Shown: positions 1-8,531 of the stretch, piece by piece
Numbering within the stretch: the first letter of the stretch is position 1
Layout: every line of letters starts with the position of its first letter
Origin: Hymenobacter lapidarius
GTDB taxonomy: Bacteria > Bacteroidota > Bacteroidia > Cytophagales > Hymenobacteraceae
Assembly: GCF_001816145.1 (NCBI RefSeq)
Contig: NZ_MDZB01000062.1
Coordinates: 26,656-90,655, forward strand
Direction of reading: 5' to 3'
DNA: 64,000 nt
Made by a program: the position numbers and the translations under genes
The notes under the pieces: generated by a model
Database searches by the model: none
What the model was told of the DNA's origin: nothing
The model's input: the letters and a program-made list of their open reading frames with translations, nothing else

Positions 1-807
1 TTCATTTCCGTCGAGCACATCGAGGCCAACCCCTACCAGCCCCGCACCCACTTTGATAAGGAAGCCCTGCAAGAGCTGGCCAACAGCATCAAAATTCAGG
101 GCATCATTCAGCCCGTGACGCTGCGTCAGCTCGGCACCAATTCCTACCAGCTGATTTCGGGCGAGCGGCGCCTGCAGGCGTCCAAGCTAGCCGGTCTGGA
201 GACCATTCCGGCCTACATCCGCAAGGCCGACGACCAGCAAATGCTGGAAATGGCCTTGATTGAGAACATTCAGCGCGAAAACCTGAATGCCATCGAAATC
301 GCCCTCAGCTACCAGCGCCTGCTGAGCGAGTGCAACCTGCGCCAGGAAGAGCTGGGCGACCGGGTGGGCAAAAACCGCAGCACCGTCACCAACTACCTGC
401 GCCTGCTCAAGCTCCCGCCCGACGTGCAGATTGGCCTGCGCGACGCCGAAATCAGCATGGGCCACGCCCGCGCCCTCATTGGCATCGACGACCCCAAGGC
501 GCAGGTAGAGCTTTTCCGCAAGATTGTGGCCGAGGAGTTGTCCGTGCGCCGGGTGGAGGAACTGGTGCGCGGCGGCTACGGCCGGCCGGCGGCCGCCAAC
601 GGCACGGCGGACAACGGCACCCCCGCCGCCCCCACCCAGCCCGTGGTACCTGCCGCCGAGCTGCGCCGCACCGAGCGCCACCTCACCGACCGGTTTGGCT
701 CGCGCGTGCAGGTACGCCCCGGCCCCAAGGGCAGCGGCGAAATTAAAATCGCCTTCGATTCGGTGGAGGACATGCAGCGCATCCTGCACATCCTGCATCC
801 CTCCTGA
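1..807 (+). CDS. parB: chromosome partitioning protein ParB (5' truncated by window edge)
   Basis: The reading frame is already open at base 1, so the N-terminus lies outside the window; 268 residues are visible. ParB is a CTP-dependent DNA clamp that binds parS sites near the origin and works with ParA in chromosome segregation. Visible are the ParB/Srx-like domain with GERRLQA (the GERRxxA CTP-binding box) and, after it, the helix-turn-helix region (LRQEELGDRVGKNRSTVTNY) followed by a C-terminal dimerisation segment. The order parB-DUF5683-dapB-lepB is conserved in Bacteroidota and supports the call. A GTG at 115 is internal to the domain and is not the start. Confidence 0.93.
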   Translation, partial: FISVEHIEANPYQPRTHFDKEALQELANSIKIQGIIQPVTLRQLGTNSYQLISGERRLQASKLAGLETIPAYIRKADDQQMLEMALIENIQRENLNAIEIALSYQRLLSECNLRQEELGDRVGKNRSTVTNYLRLLKLPPDVQIGLRDAEISMGHARALIGIDDPKAQVELFRKIVAEELSVRRVEELVRGGYGRPAAANGTADNGTPAAPTQPVVPAAELRRTERHLTDRFGSRVQVRPGPKGSGEIKIAFDSVEDMQRILHILHPS

Positions 808-978
808 TAATTGCCGCCAGGCGGTTCACCCTGTGGAGCTTGCGGAAACATTTTGTCGCGCTACCCGGCAGCTGCCCGGCGCCGCAAGATGCTTTCGCAG
901 GCTCCGCACGGTATTCTTTCAAGATGCATCTGCTGGCTAACGCGCTAAATAGTGGCATTCCCCGTTAGCAGCTTTGGT

Positions 979-1725
979 ATGAAAAATTCGCATTCTCACA
1001 TCGCGGCCCTTGTGGTTTTGCTCGGCTTGCTGTTCACGGGCTTGGCTGGACGCGCCCAGGTTTTGGGGACGCCATTTCCCGGCACGCCAACTTCCGCCAC
1101 CATCCGGCCCGATACCGCTGAAACCCGCGAAGTGGTGGTGACGCCCGAAGCCAAGCGGCTCAAAGCCGCCGCCGATTCGGCCAAGCGCACGGAGCGAATG
1201 TTCCGGGCTTTCGGCTACGAAGGCATTCGCCTGACGCGGCCCGCCAAAGCCGCTCTGCTTTCCGCCGTGCTGCCCGGCGCGGGCCAGATTTACAACCGCC
1301 GCTGGTGGAAGCTGCCACTGGTGTACGGGGCGCTGGGTGGGACGATTTACGGCGAAATATTCTACCAAAGCCGATACCGGCAGTACGCCGACGCCAGCAA
1401 TCTGCTCAAGCGAGAGGCATCGATACCAGGAGGCATGAGGCCCCAAGACGAGATGCTGAATTTTCCCGTTCGACAAGAGCGCAGCATTGATGCAATCGAC
1501 AACGGCGTGGTATTTTACCGCGGCTACCGCGACATTTTCTACCTCTACATTGGCATTGCCTACGGCCTGCAGATAGTGGATGCGCTGGTGGATGCCCACC
1601 TGAAAAACTTCGACGTGAGCGAGGACTTGAGCTTGCATTGGGAGCCCACCCTGCTGGCGGTGCCCGGCCAGGCCTCGATGCTGCCCACCGCGCCCGGCGT
1701 CATGTTTGCACTCCGGGTAAAATAG
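979..1725 (+). CDS. DUF5683 domain-containing protein
   Basis: Protein of 248 residues with a signal peptide (MKNSHSHIAALVVLLGLLF, then GRAQ), so it is exported or anchored in the envelope. The body has the family's hydrophobic segment GAGQIYNRRWWKLPLVYGAL around residue 95 and the C-terminal AYGLQIVDALVDAHLKNFDV. The ATG at 979 is chosen because it begins the signal peptide; an upstream in-frame start at 952 would only add nine unlikely residues. The biochemical role is unknown; the gene is widely found between parB and dapB in this phylum. Confidence 0.85.
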   Translation: MKNSHSHIAALVVLLGLLFTGLAGRAQVLGTPFPGTPTSATIRPDTAETREVVVTPEAKRLKAAADSAKRTERMFRAFGYEGIRLTRPAKAALLSAVLPGAGQIYNRRWWKLPLVYGALGGTIYGEIFYQSRYRQYADASNLLKREASIPGGMRPQDEMLNFPVRQERSIDAIDNGVVFYRGYRDIFYLYIGIAYGLQIVDALVDAHLKNFDVSEDLSLHWEPTLLAVPGQASMLPTAPGVMFALRVK

Positions 1726-1826
1726 CTGGCTGGGCGCTTCCAGGGCCGCAAGGCACGGCAGCCGAATCCACGCCCTCACTTTTGCCGAATATCCGCCGTT
1801 AGCGTACCGAACACTTATCTCCCTGC

Positions 1827-2546
1827 ATGAAAATTCTACTCATTGGCTACGGAAAAATGGGCCAGACCATTGCCGCCCTGGCAGCTCAGCAAGGGCACGA
1901 AATTGCCGGCATTGTGGACCGGCATGCCACCCAACTCAACATTACTGACTTTACCCCGGCTACCGTGGACGTGGCCATCGAATTCACGCACCCCGACTCA
2001 GCCTTGGCCAACATCACGGCGTGCCTGCGGCAGGGCATTCCGGTGGTGTGCGGCTCTACCGGCTGGCTGCACCACTTCGACGAAGCCCAAGCCCTCACCC
2101 AGGAGCTGGGCGGTAGCCTGTTCTACGCCTCCAACTACAGCGTGGGCGTGAACCTGTTCTTCCACTTCAACGAGTACATGGCCGCCAAAATGCACCAATT
2201 TGGCGGCTATGACGTGGCCGTGCGCGAAATTCACCACACGCACAAAATCGACCAGCCCAGCGGTACCGCCCTCACCACGGCCGAAGGCATTATCCGGCAC
2301 TTCCCCGGCAAAACCAGCTGGCGCAACGCGCCCGCCGAAGCCACCACCGAGCTGGCCGTCATCAGCGAGCGCAGCGGCGAAGTAGTGGGCACGCACATCG
2401 TGCGCTACACCTCTGCCGTTGATACGCTGGAGCTGAAGCACGAAGCCCACAGCCGCGAGGGGTTTGCGTTGGGCGCCCTGCTGGCTGCCAAGTGGCTGCC
2501 CGGCCGGGTGGGCGTGTTTGGAATGAAAGAGCTGCTGGATTTGTAA
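1827..2546 (+). CDS. dapB: 4-hydroxy-tetrahydrodipicolinate reductase
   Basis: DapB reduces the DapA product to tetrahydrodipicolinate with NAD(P)H, feeding lysine and meso-diaminopimelate for peptidoglycan. The 239-residue protein opens with the Rossmann motif GYGKMG (residues 7-12) and carries the catalytic and substrate-binding block HHTHKIDQPSGTA near residues 136-148, where the second His and the Lys are the expected catalytic residues. Length is normal for the short Bacteroidota form. It lies between the DUF5683 gene and lepB on the same strand. Confidence 0.96.
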   Translation: MKILLIGYGKMGQTIAALAAQQGHEIAGIVDRHATQLNITDFTPATVDVAIEFTHPDSALANITACLRQGIPVVCGSTGWLHHFDEAQALTQELGGSLFYASNYSVGVNLFFHFNEYMAAKMHQFGGYDVAVREIHHTHKIDQPSGTALTTAEGIIRHFPGKTSWRNAPAEATTELAVISERSGEVVGTHIVRYTSAVDTLELKHEAHSREGFALGALLAAKWLPGRVGVFGMKELLDL

Positions 2547-2639
2547 TTGCCCGAATTGTAGCCGCAGCCGGCGCGCCCGCCGGGTTCCTGCTGCGTTTCT
2601 TTGCCCGATATTTATTGCCAAGCCAAGCTTGCTCCCCTC

Positions 2640-3786
2640 ATGTCCCTGCTGAAAACCAACCGCCCCGCCGCTTCCCAAGCGCCCAAAACGAAAACCCGCG
2701 AGTGGGCCGATTCGCTGATTTTTGCCATTGTGGCGGCTACGCTCATTCGCTGGGCCACTTTTGAGGCCTACACCATCCCGTCGCCTAGCATGGAAAACTC
2801 CCTGCTGGTGGGCGACTACCTGTTTGTGAGCAAGCTGCACTACGGCCCCATCACGCCCCAAACCCCGCTGCAAGTCCCGCTCACGCACCAAACGGTGTGG
2901 GGCACGGCCCTCAAAAGCTACTCCGAGCTGATTCAGCTGCCCACCTACCGGCTGCCGGGCTTCTCCGAAATCAAGCGCAACGACGTGGTGGTGTTTCACG
3001 TGCCGCACGAGTCGCAATACCCCGCCGACCTGCGCACCAACTACATTAAGCGCTGCGTGGCCGTGGCCGGCGATACCCTCGAAATCCGCGAAGGCCAGGT
3101 GTACCTCAACGGCAAGCCCGGCGAAACCCCTCCCGGCCTCGAAACCACCTATTTCATGCAGGTGGACAGCCCCAACGATGAAGTGCTGGCCGCCCTGCGC
3201 GCCCAAGGCGTGGTGGATTACGACCAGCCCGGCGGCAGCCCCCAGGCCGTGCCCGGTCCCGACGGCAAGCTCGGCTACGCCATCAGCTGCACGGTGGCCG
3301 CGGCTGACTACTTCCGCAAGCAGTCTTACGTAAAGAGCATGACGGTTATTCAGCCGCCCGTGCTGCTGTTCCCCGACGTGGCTGACTTCCGCAACTCCGG
3401 CGCCCTGAGCGCCACCCGCGCGGTGGTCGCTGGATAACTACGGCCCGCTGCCCATTCCCAAAAAAGGCCAGACCATTGCCCTCACGCCGGGCAATGCCGC
3501 CATCTACTTCAAAATTGTGGCCCGCTACGAGCACAACCTGGGCGTAACCTGGAAGGACGGCATGATTTACCAGAACGGGAAGATGCTCACCAGCTACACC
3601 ATCAAGCAGAACTACTACATGATGATGGGCGACAACCGCCACAACTCCGAAGACTCGCGCTTCTGGGGCTTCGTGCCCGAAGACCACGTGGTGGGCAAGG
3701 CCGTGCTCATCTGGCTGTCCGTGGACCCCAACGCCGGCTTCTGGAACAAAATCCGGTGGAACCGCCTGTTTGATATCATTCACTAA
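2640..3786 (+). CDS. lepB: signal peptidase I (frameshifted)
   Basis: Signal peptidase I cleaves signal peptides at the outer face of the inner membrane. From the ATG at 2640 the protein has a cytoplasmic tail, one TM segment (about residues 24-42), the catalytic Ser box PSPSM (Ser50) and the Lys box NYIKRCVAVAGD (Lys about 137). The frame ends in a stop at 3435-3437, while the rest of the protein (RWSLDNYGPLPIPKKG, then GDNRHNSEDSRFWGF) continues in the next frame to 3786. The two frames overlap only between 3409 and 3437. Loss of one GC unit in the GCGCG run near 3420 would restore TRARWSLDNYG. The gene is normally essential, so a sequence error or a second copy elsewhere is likely. Confidence 0.9.
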
Positions 3787-3794
3787 ATCGCTGA

Positions 3795-4457
3795 TTACCA
3801 TGTTATCGGCGCCAAGCCCTTGCTCTCCAGCCAGGTATTGGTTTTGCTGAAAGGCTTGCTGCCGAAGAAGCCCTTGTCGGCGGCAAAAGGCGATGGATGA
3901 ACAGACTTGATGATTAAGTGCTTGCGCTCGTCAATTAACTCTGATTTTTTGCCGGCGTAAGCGCCCCACAGAATGAATACTACGTGCTCCCGGCTTTCGG
4001 AAACTTTCCGGATAACGGCGTCGGTGAATTCCTCCCAGCCTTTTTTCTGGTGGGAGGCGGGCTCGCTGGCGCGCACGGTGAGGGTGGCGTTGAGCAGCAG
4101 CACGCCCTGCTGGGCCCAGCGGTCAAGGTTGCCGTTGGGAGCGGGCGGCGTACCGGGCAGGTCGGCCTGCAGCTCTTTGAATATATTTTGCAGCGAGGGC
4201 GGTGTGCGCTGCCCGTCCTGCACCGAAAACGAGAGGCCGTGGGCCTGGTTGCGTCCGTGGTAGGGGTCTTGGCCCAGAATAACCACTTTCACGTTATTAA
4301 ACGGCGTGGCGTCGAAAGCATGGAAAATATGAGCACCGGCGGGGTAAACGGTGGCCGTGGCGTATTCGCCTTTTACAAAAGCAATTAGCTTCTGGAAATA
4401 GGGCTTTTCAAATTCATTGGCCAACACGGGCCGCCAGCTCTCGGCTATCTTTACCAT
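3795..4457 (-). CDS. ung: uracil-DNA glycosylase (family 1)
   Basis: Ung removes uracil from DNA to start base excision repair. The 220-residue protein shows the water-activating motif GQDPYH (residues 62-67, catalytic Asp64) and the DNA-intercalation motif HPSP near residue 187, both diagnostic of family 1. Length is typical. It converges on lepB with only 8 nt between the two stop codons. Confidence 0.96.
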   Translation of the reverse strand: MVKIAESWRPVLANEFEKPYFQKLIAFVKGEYATATVYPAGAHIFHAFDATPFNNVKVVILGQDPYHGRNQAHGLSFSVQDGQRTPPSLQNIFKELQADLPGTPPAPNGNLDRWAQQGVLLLNATLTVRASEPASHQKKGWEEFTDAVIRKVSESREHVVFILWGAYAGKKSELIDERKHLIIKSVHPSPFAADKGFFGSKPFSKTNTWLESKGLAPITW

Positions 4458-4574
4458 CGAAAAAAATTAAGAAAATAAGCGGGCCTTTTGCGGCATTAAA
4501 CCGTAACTTTTGCGTAAAACCAATTCTGTCGGGCCACTGTTACGTCCGCAGCTACTCCTAAGCGACGAATCCTT

Positions 4575-4961
4575 ATGCCCACCACCACTACGCAAGGCGT
4601 CACTGTTTCGGTTACGACCAACTACCTGCCCGACTACTCCAGCCCCGGCCAGGAGCATTTTGTGTTTGCCTATAAAATTGATATTCGCAACGACAGCGAG
4701 TTCACCGTGAAGCTGCTGCGCCGCCACTGGCACATCCACGACGCCAACGGCGTGGTGCGCGAAGTGGAGGGCGAAGGCGTGGTGGGCCGCCAGCCCGTGC
4801 TGGAGCCCGGCGAGGCCCACCAGTACGTGAGCGGCTGCAACCTGAAGTCGGGCGTGGGCAAAATGCGCGGCACCTACCTCATGGAGCGGCTGGCCAACGG
4901 TCAGAATTTCTCGGTGGAAATCCCGGAGTTCACCCTCATGGTGCCGTACCGGCTGAACTAA
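4575..4961 (+). CDS. apaG: ApaG (DUF525) protein
   Basis: ApaG proteins are small immunoglobulin-like beta-sandwich proteins. E. coli ApaG is linked to Co/Mg resistance and Ap4A phenotypes, but the molecular role is uncertain. The 128-residue sequence has the family pattern: FVFAYKIDIRNDSEFTVKLL, RRHWHIHDANG, VVGRQPVLEPGEAHQYVSGC and the C-terminal FTLMVPYRLN. It starts 117 nt from and divergently to ung, so the two genes share the intergenic promoter region. Confidence 0.94.
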   Translation: MPTTTTQGVTVSVTTNYLPDYSSPGQEHFVFAYKIDIRNDSEFTVKLLRRHWHIHDANGVVREVEGEGVVGRQPVLEPGEAHQYVSGCNLKSGVGKMRGTYLMERLANGQNFSVEIPEFTLMVPYRLN

Positions 4962-4969
4962 GCATTATT

Positions 4970-5060
4970 TGTCAGTTGCTCGTTGCCGGTTGTTAGTTTG
5001 TAGCGCAGTTGTCCTTTTGCCCAATTTTTGACAACCGACAACCAGCAACTACCAACTGAT
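4970..5060. repeat. imperfect inverted repeat of the TTGTCAGTTGCTCGTTG family
   Basis: After apaG the sequence holds TTGTCAGTTGCTCGTTG (from 4970) and, about 60 nt later, its imperfect reverse complement (TTGACAACCGACAACC, then AGCAACTACCAACTGA). The same 17-mer recurs upstream of smpB at about 18286, and TTGTCAGTTGCT recurs at about 45784. The right arm overlaps the first possible start codon of the following methyltransferase. Confidence 0.55.
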
Positions 5061-5840
5061 TTGCTTCAACTTCTCGCCTACCTCCGCTTCTGGCTTCGTT
5101 CGGGCAATGCCCACGGGCTGCACTCGCCGTTCGTTTTTGGCCTTTACACGTCCGTGGTGCGGCACACGGGCCGGTACGGCGCCTACGAGGCCCTGGAGGC
5201 CCGGCGGCAGGAGCTGCTGGCTAGCCCCACCACCATCAGCGTAACAGATTTCGGCGCGGGCTCTCATACGGACGCGGGCGCTCAGCGTGGCGTGGCGGCC
5301 ATTGCCCGCACTGCCGCCAAACCGCCGCACTTGGCGCAGCTGCTGTTTCGGCTAGTCAATTATTTCCGGCCGGCGACCATTCTGGAATTAGGCACCTCGC
5401 TGGGCCTGACCACCGCGTACCTAGCGGCGGCCGATTCGCGCAGCCGCGTGGTTACGCTCGAAGGCTGCCCCAACGTGGCTGCCGTGGCCCGCGAAACGTT
5501 TTCCAGGCTGCACCTGGGCAACGTCGAAGTAGTTGAGGGCAACATCGACGACACGCTGGCTCCTACCCTCTCGGCCCTAACGGCGCCGCTGGACTTCGCG
5601 TTCTTCGACGGCAACCACCGCTACGAGCCCACGCTGCGCTACTTCGAGCAGTGTCTGGCGCACCGCCGCGATGAGTCCGTTTTCGTCTTCGACGACATTC
5701 ATTGGTCCGCCGACATGGAGCGGGCCTGGGAAGTCATCAAAGCCCACTCCGACGTCACGATTACCGTGGACCTGTTTTATATCGGCCTGGTTTTCTTCCG
5801 CACGGGCCAGCCCAAGCAGCATTTTTCGCTGCGGGTGTGA
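5028..5840 (+). CDS. class I SAM-dependent methyltransferase (O-methyltransferase-like)
   Basis: The core is a class I methyltransferase fold: motif I is ILELGTSLGLTTAYLA, the acidic end of strand 2 is VVTLEGCP, and DFAFFDGNHRYEPTLRYF then FVFDDIHWSADM form the later motifs, as in O-methyltransferases of the methyltransf_24 type. The substrate is unknown. The conserved N-terminus (LAYLRFWLRSGNAHGLHSPF) begins near residue 15. The TTG at 5028 lies inside an intergenic repeat, so a TTG at 5061 that starts MLQLLAYLRF is an equally good or better start. Confidence 0.8.
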   Translation: MTTDNQQLPTDLLQLLAYLRFWLRSGNAHGLHSPFVFGLYTSVVRHTGRYGAYEALEARRQELLASPTTISVTDFGAGSHTDAGAQRGVAAIARTAAKPPHLAQLLFRLVNYFRPATILELGTSLGLTTAYLAAADSRSRVVTLEGCPNVAAVARETFSRLHLGNVEVVEGNIDDTLAPTLSALTAPLDFAFFDGNHRYEPTLRYFEQCLAHRRDESVFVFDDIHWSADMERAWEVIKAHSDVTITVDLFYIGLVFFRTGQPKQHFSLRV

Positions 5841-5860
5841 GTGTAGCGCTTGCTTCAGCC

Positions 5861-6718
5861 CTATGGCAGCTGGTTCAACTCCACGTCGCCCCGTTCCTGA
5901 ATGGCTTGGCGCACCCGCGTCAGCTTCACGAGCAGCGCTTCGAGCTGGTCGAGCGGCAGCATGTTGGCGCCGTCCGATAGGGCGGTGGCGGGCGTGGGGT
6001 GAGTTTCGATGAACAGGCCGTCGGCCCCCACGGCAATAGCCGCCTTGGCGATGGTTTCGATGAGGGCAGGCTGGCCGCCGGTTACGCCGCTGCTTTGGTT
6101 GGGGCGCTGCAGGGAGTGCGTCACGTCCATCACCACGGGCACCTGGAACTCGCGCATGGCGGGCAGGTTGCGGAAATCCACGACTAAATCGGAATAGCCA
6201 AACGAGTTGCCGCGCTCGGTGAGGATGACGTGCTGGTTGCCCGACTGCCGAATCTTGTCCACGGCCCATTGCATGGCTTCCCCATTCAGGAACTGGCCTT
6301 TCTTCACGTTCACCACTTTGCCGGTCTGGGCGGCGGCGATGAGCAAGTCGGTCTGCCGGCACAGGAAGGCCGGGATTTGCAGCACATCCACGTACTCCGC
6401 GGCCAGGGCGGCCTCGCTCGATTCGTGAATGTCCGTGACGGTGGGAACGCCAATTTCCCGCCCTACTTTTTGCAGGATGCGCAGCGCCGTTTCGTCGCCG
6501 ATGCCCGTGAAGGAATCGAGCCGCGACCGGTTGGCTTTGCGGTAAGACCCCTTGAAGATGAAGGGAATCTGCAGCTTATCCGTCATGTGCTTGATGCGCT
6601 CGGCAATGCGCAGGGCCATGTCTTCGCCTTCGATGACGCAGGGCCCGGCCATGAGGAAAAACTGGCCGGAATTGGTGTGGCGAAAATGCGGGAGAGTATT
6701 GGCGAGGGCTTGAAGCAT
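5861..6718 (-). CDS. kdsA: 3-deoxy-8-phosphooctulonate synthase
   Basis: KdsA condenses phosphoenolpyruvate with arabinose 5-phosphate to Kdo 8-phosphate, the first step toward the Kdo of the LPS inner core. The 285-residue protein has the signature segments GPCVIEGEDMALRIAE, FKGSYRKANRS (PEP and phosphate binding), ILTERGNSFGYSDLVVDFR and DGLFIETHP. Length is normal. It starts 7 nt after the stop of the TPMT-like methyltransferase on the same strand, so the two are probably one transcript. Confidence 0.95.
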   Translation of the reverse strand: MLQALANTLPHFRHTNSGQFFLMAGPCVIEGEDMALRIAERIKHMTDKLQIPFIFKGSYRKANRSRLDSFTGIGDETALRILQKVGREIGVPTVTDIHESSEAALAAEYVDVLQIPAFLCRQTDLLIAAAQTGKVVNVKKGQFLNGEAMQWAVDKIRQSGNQHVILTERGNSFGYSDLVVDFRNLPAMREFQVPVVMDVTHSLQRPNQSSGVTGGQPALIETIAKAAIAVGADGLFIETHPTPATALSDGANMLPLDQLEALLVKLTRVRQAIQERGDVELNQLP

Positions 6719-6725
6719 GGGCGAA

Positions 6726-7343
6726 TTATTTCTTTTTCAAACAGATAAACAACTCCCGTCCCTGCCGGGGCCGGAGCGAATTGGTCGCGGTTTCAAAATG
6801 CTGAAAATCGAAATACGGCGCGAAGTAGGCGCGGTATTCCGCTTTGCTCCCCCCAAAGGGCGGCTCCTGCACCAGACCAAAATCGGTATCGAACAGCAGC
6901 CCCATGAGGGTGCCGCCGGGCCGCAGCAGCGCTGCGCATTGCTTGGCGTAGGCGGGGCGCAGGGAGGGGTTAAGCGCACAAAAAAACGTCTGCTCCACAA
7001 TCAAATCGTAGGGCTGTGCGTTGGGCAGAGCAAAGAAATCGGCCAGCAAGAGGTGCTGTTTAGGAAACGCCGGCACGCGGGCGGCCAGGTCGGCCAGGGG
7101 TTCCGGGGCCAGGTCGGCCACGAAAACATATTCAAACCCCAACTGCTGCAAGTACTCGGCTTCGTAGGCCCGGCCAGCCCCCGGAATCAGGATGCGGGGC
7201 TGCTGGCTAACGTCCAATTGGTCGAAATAGGCACGCAGCGGCGGGGTAATGCCATGGGCATCCCAACCATCGCGCCCCGCCACGTAACGCTCTCGCCAGT
7301 AGGCCGCATCGAAGTCTGAAAAAACCGGTTTCATTTCCTCCAA
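6726..7343 (-). CDS. TPMT-family SAM-dependent methyltransferase
   Basis: A 205-residue methyltransferase of the thiopurine S-methyltransferase-like family: it opens with FDAAYWRERYVAGRDGWDAHGI, followed by the SAM-binding loop RILIPGAGRAYEAEYL and the acidic strand FVADLAPEPL. Members act on small thiols, halides or metalloids; the substrate here cannot be deduced. ATG codons at 7343 and 7334 (MKPVF) are both possible starts. It precedes kdsA closely on the minus strand. A TACCTTTG box lies upstream at 7398-7391 (minus) without a clear -33 TTG. Confidence 0.82.
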   Translation of the reverse strand: MEEMKPVFSDFDAAYWRERYVAGRDGWDAHGITPPLRAYFDQLDVSQQPRILIPGAGRAYEAEYLQQLGFEYVFVADLAPEPLADLAARVPAFPKQHLLLADFFALPNAQPYDLIVEQTFFCALNPSLRPAYAKQCAALLRPGGTLMGLLFDTDFGLVQEPPFGGSKAEYRAYFAPYFDFQHFETATNSLRPRQGRELFICLKKK

Positions 7344-7460
7344 GTATAGATAAAACTTGCCAGGGCACGGAAGTCCCCTATTTTTACGCCCAAAGGTAAG
7401 CGCCGTAATGCGGCAGGCACCCTACATTTTTTACGCTTTTTCTTGCTTAACAATCCCCGC

Positions 7461-8411
7461 ATGGACCCAAACGAAAATCCCGAACCCCGCTCCAATAACA
7501 GCAAAGTCCTTTTGTGGGTAGCCCTGGTAGCCGTATTGCTTGGCATCAACGGCGTCCTGTTTTACCTCAACCAACAGAAAGGGCAGAAGAACGAGGAACT
7601 GACCACCGAAGTCAAAGCCAAGGACAGCAAGCTGGAAGAGCAAATCAAGCAGTACGAAGCCCTGAAGGCTGATTTCGAGCGCCAAAGCCAGGAATTACAA
7701 GGCCTGGGCCTGAGCAACGACTCGCTGGTGGCCAAGATTGCGACCGTTAATGCCGACCTGCTCAAGCTGCGCTCGTTCAAAGCGGGCAGCTTCTCCATTG
7801 CCCAGCAAAACCTCTTCAAGCAGCGCGCCGTGAACCTGGAGGGCCAGCTCCGCAAAAAGGACGACGACATTGCCCAGCTCAAGAAGGACAACGAAACGCT
7901 TTACACCGAAACCACCACCCTCAAGGAGCGCCAAAACAAGCTGTCCGACACCATCAGCACCATTGCCCGCACCAACCAAGAGCTTTCCGAAAAGGTAAGC
8001 GTGGCCTCGCGCCTGCAGTCCGAGAATATCAAGGTGGCCATCATCACTTCCAAAAACAAGGAGCAGGACGACGACCAGGACGAGTTCAAGGCCCGGCGCG
8101 TCGAGAAAGTGAAGGTGACGTTTAACCTGTCCCGCAACGACGTGTCGCCGAAGGAAACCAAGGCCATTTACATGCGTATTTTGGAGCCCGACGGCGCCGC
8201 ACTCTATAACTTGAGCACGGGCGGCGGCACCTTCACCGTGGACGGCCAGGAGGCTTTCTACACCCAAAAGCAGGACGTGGTGTACGACAACTCCAAGCAG
8301 AATCTTGACTTCGTATACGCCAAAGGCGCCGAATACAAGAAAGGCCTACACACCGTGGAGCTGTACGAAAGCGGCCAGCTGATGGGCAAAACCACTTTCA
8401 CGCTGAAGTAA
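7461..8411 (+). CDS. membrane-anchored coiled-coil protein of unknown function
   Basis: Not recognised as a named family. The 316-residue product has a short Pro/Asn-rich cytoplasmic N-terminus, one TM segment at about residues 16-36 (VLLWVALVAVLLGINGVLFYL), a charged coiled coil at about 40-190 (EELTTEVKAKDSKLEEQIKQ onward), and a C-terminal beta-rich domain (KVKVTFNLSRNDVSPKETKA to TTFTLK). That order suggests a periplasmic rod ending in a globular domain. The ATG at 7461 is preferred to a TTG at 7443. A strong terminator follows at 8458. Confidence 0.75.
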   Translation: MDPNENPEPRSNNSKVLLWVALVAVLLGINGVLFYLNQQKGQKNEELTTEVKAKDSKLEEQIKQYEALKADFERQSQELQGLGLSNDSLVAKIATVNADLLKLRSFKAGSFSIAQQNLFKQRAVNLEGQLRKKDDDIAQLKKDNETLYTETTTLKERQNKLSDTISTIARTNQELSEKVSVASRLQSENIKVAIITSKNKEQDDDQDEFKARRVEKVKVTFNLSRNDVSPKETKAIYMRILEPDGAALYNLSTGGGTFTVDGQEAFYTQKQDVVYDNSKQNLDFVYAKGAEYKKGLHTVELYESGQLMGKTTFTLK

Positions 8412-8457
8412 CAAAGGATTTGCAACGGTTCGCAGCCCGCTGCGCCGTTACGGATTT

Positions 8458-8518
8458 CAGCCCCCAACAAAAGAGAGCCCGCTTCGTGATGAAGCGGGCT
8501 CTCTTTTGTTGGGGGCTG
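8458..8518. terminator. bidirectional Rho-independent terminator, 28-bp perfect stem
   Basis: Perfect inverted repeat with arms 8458-8485 and 8491-8518 and a five-base loop (GTGAT). It lies between the convergent coiled-coil gene (plus) and cphA (minus), and the AAAAGAGAGC/GCTCTCTTTT section gives T-rich sequence in either direction. Confidence 0.85.
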
Positions 8519-8531
8519 GTTCGCGTTGTGG

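Noticed and set aside
952..978. Earlier start for the DUF5683 protein
   Set aside because: It would place nine residues before a clear signal peptide start at 979.
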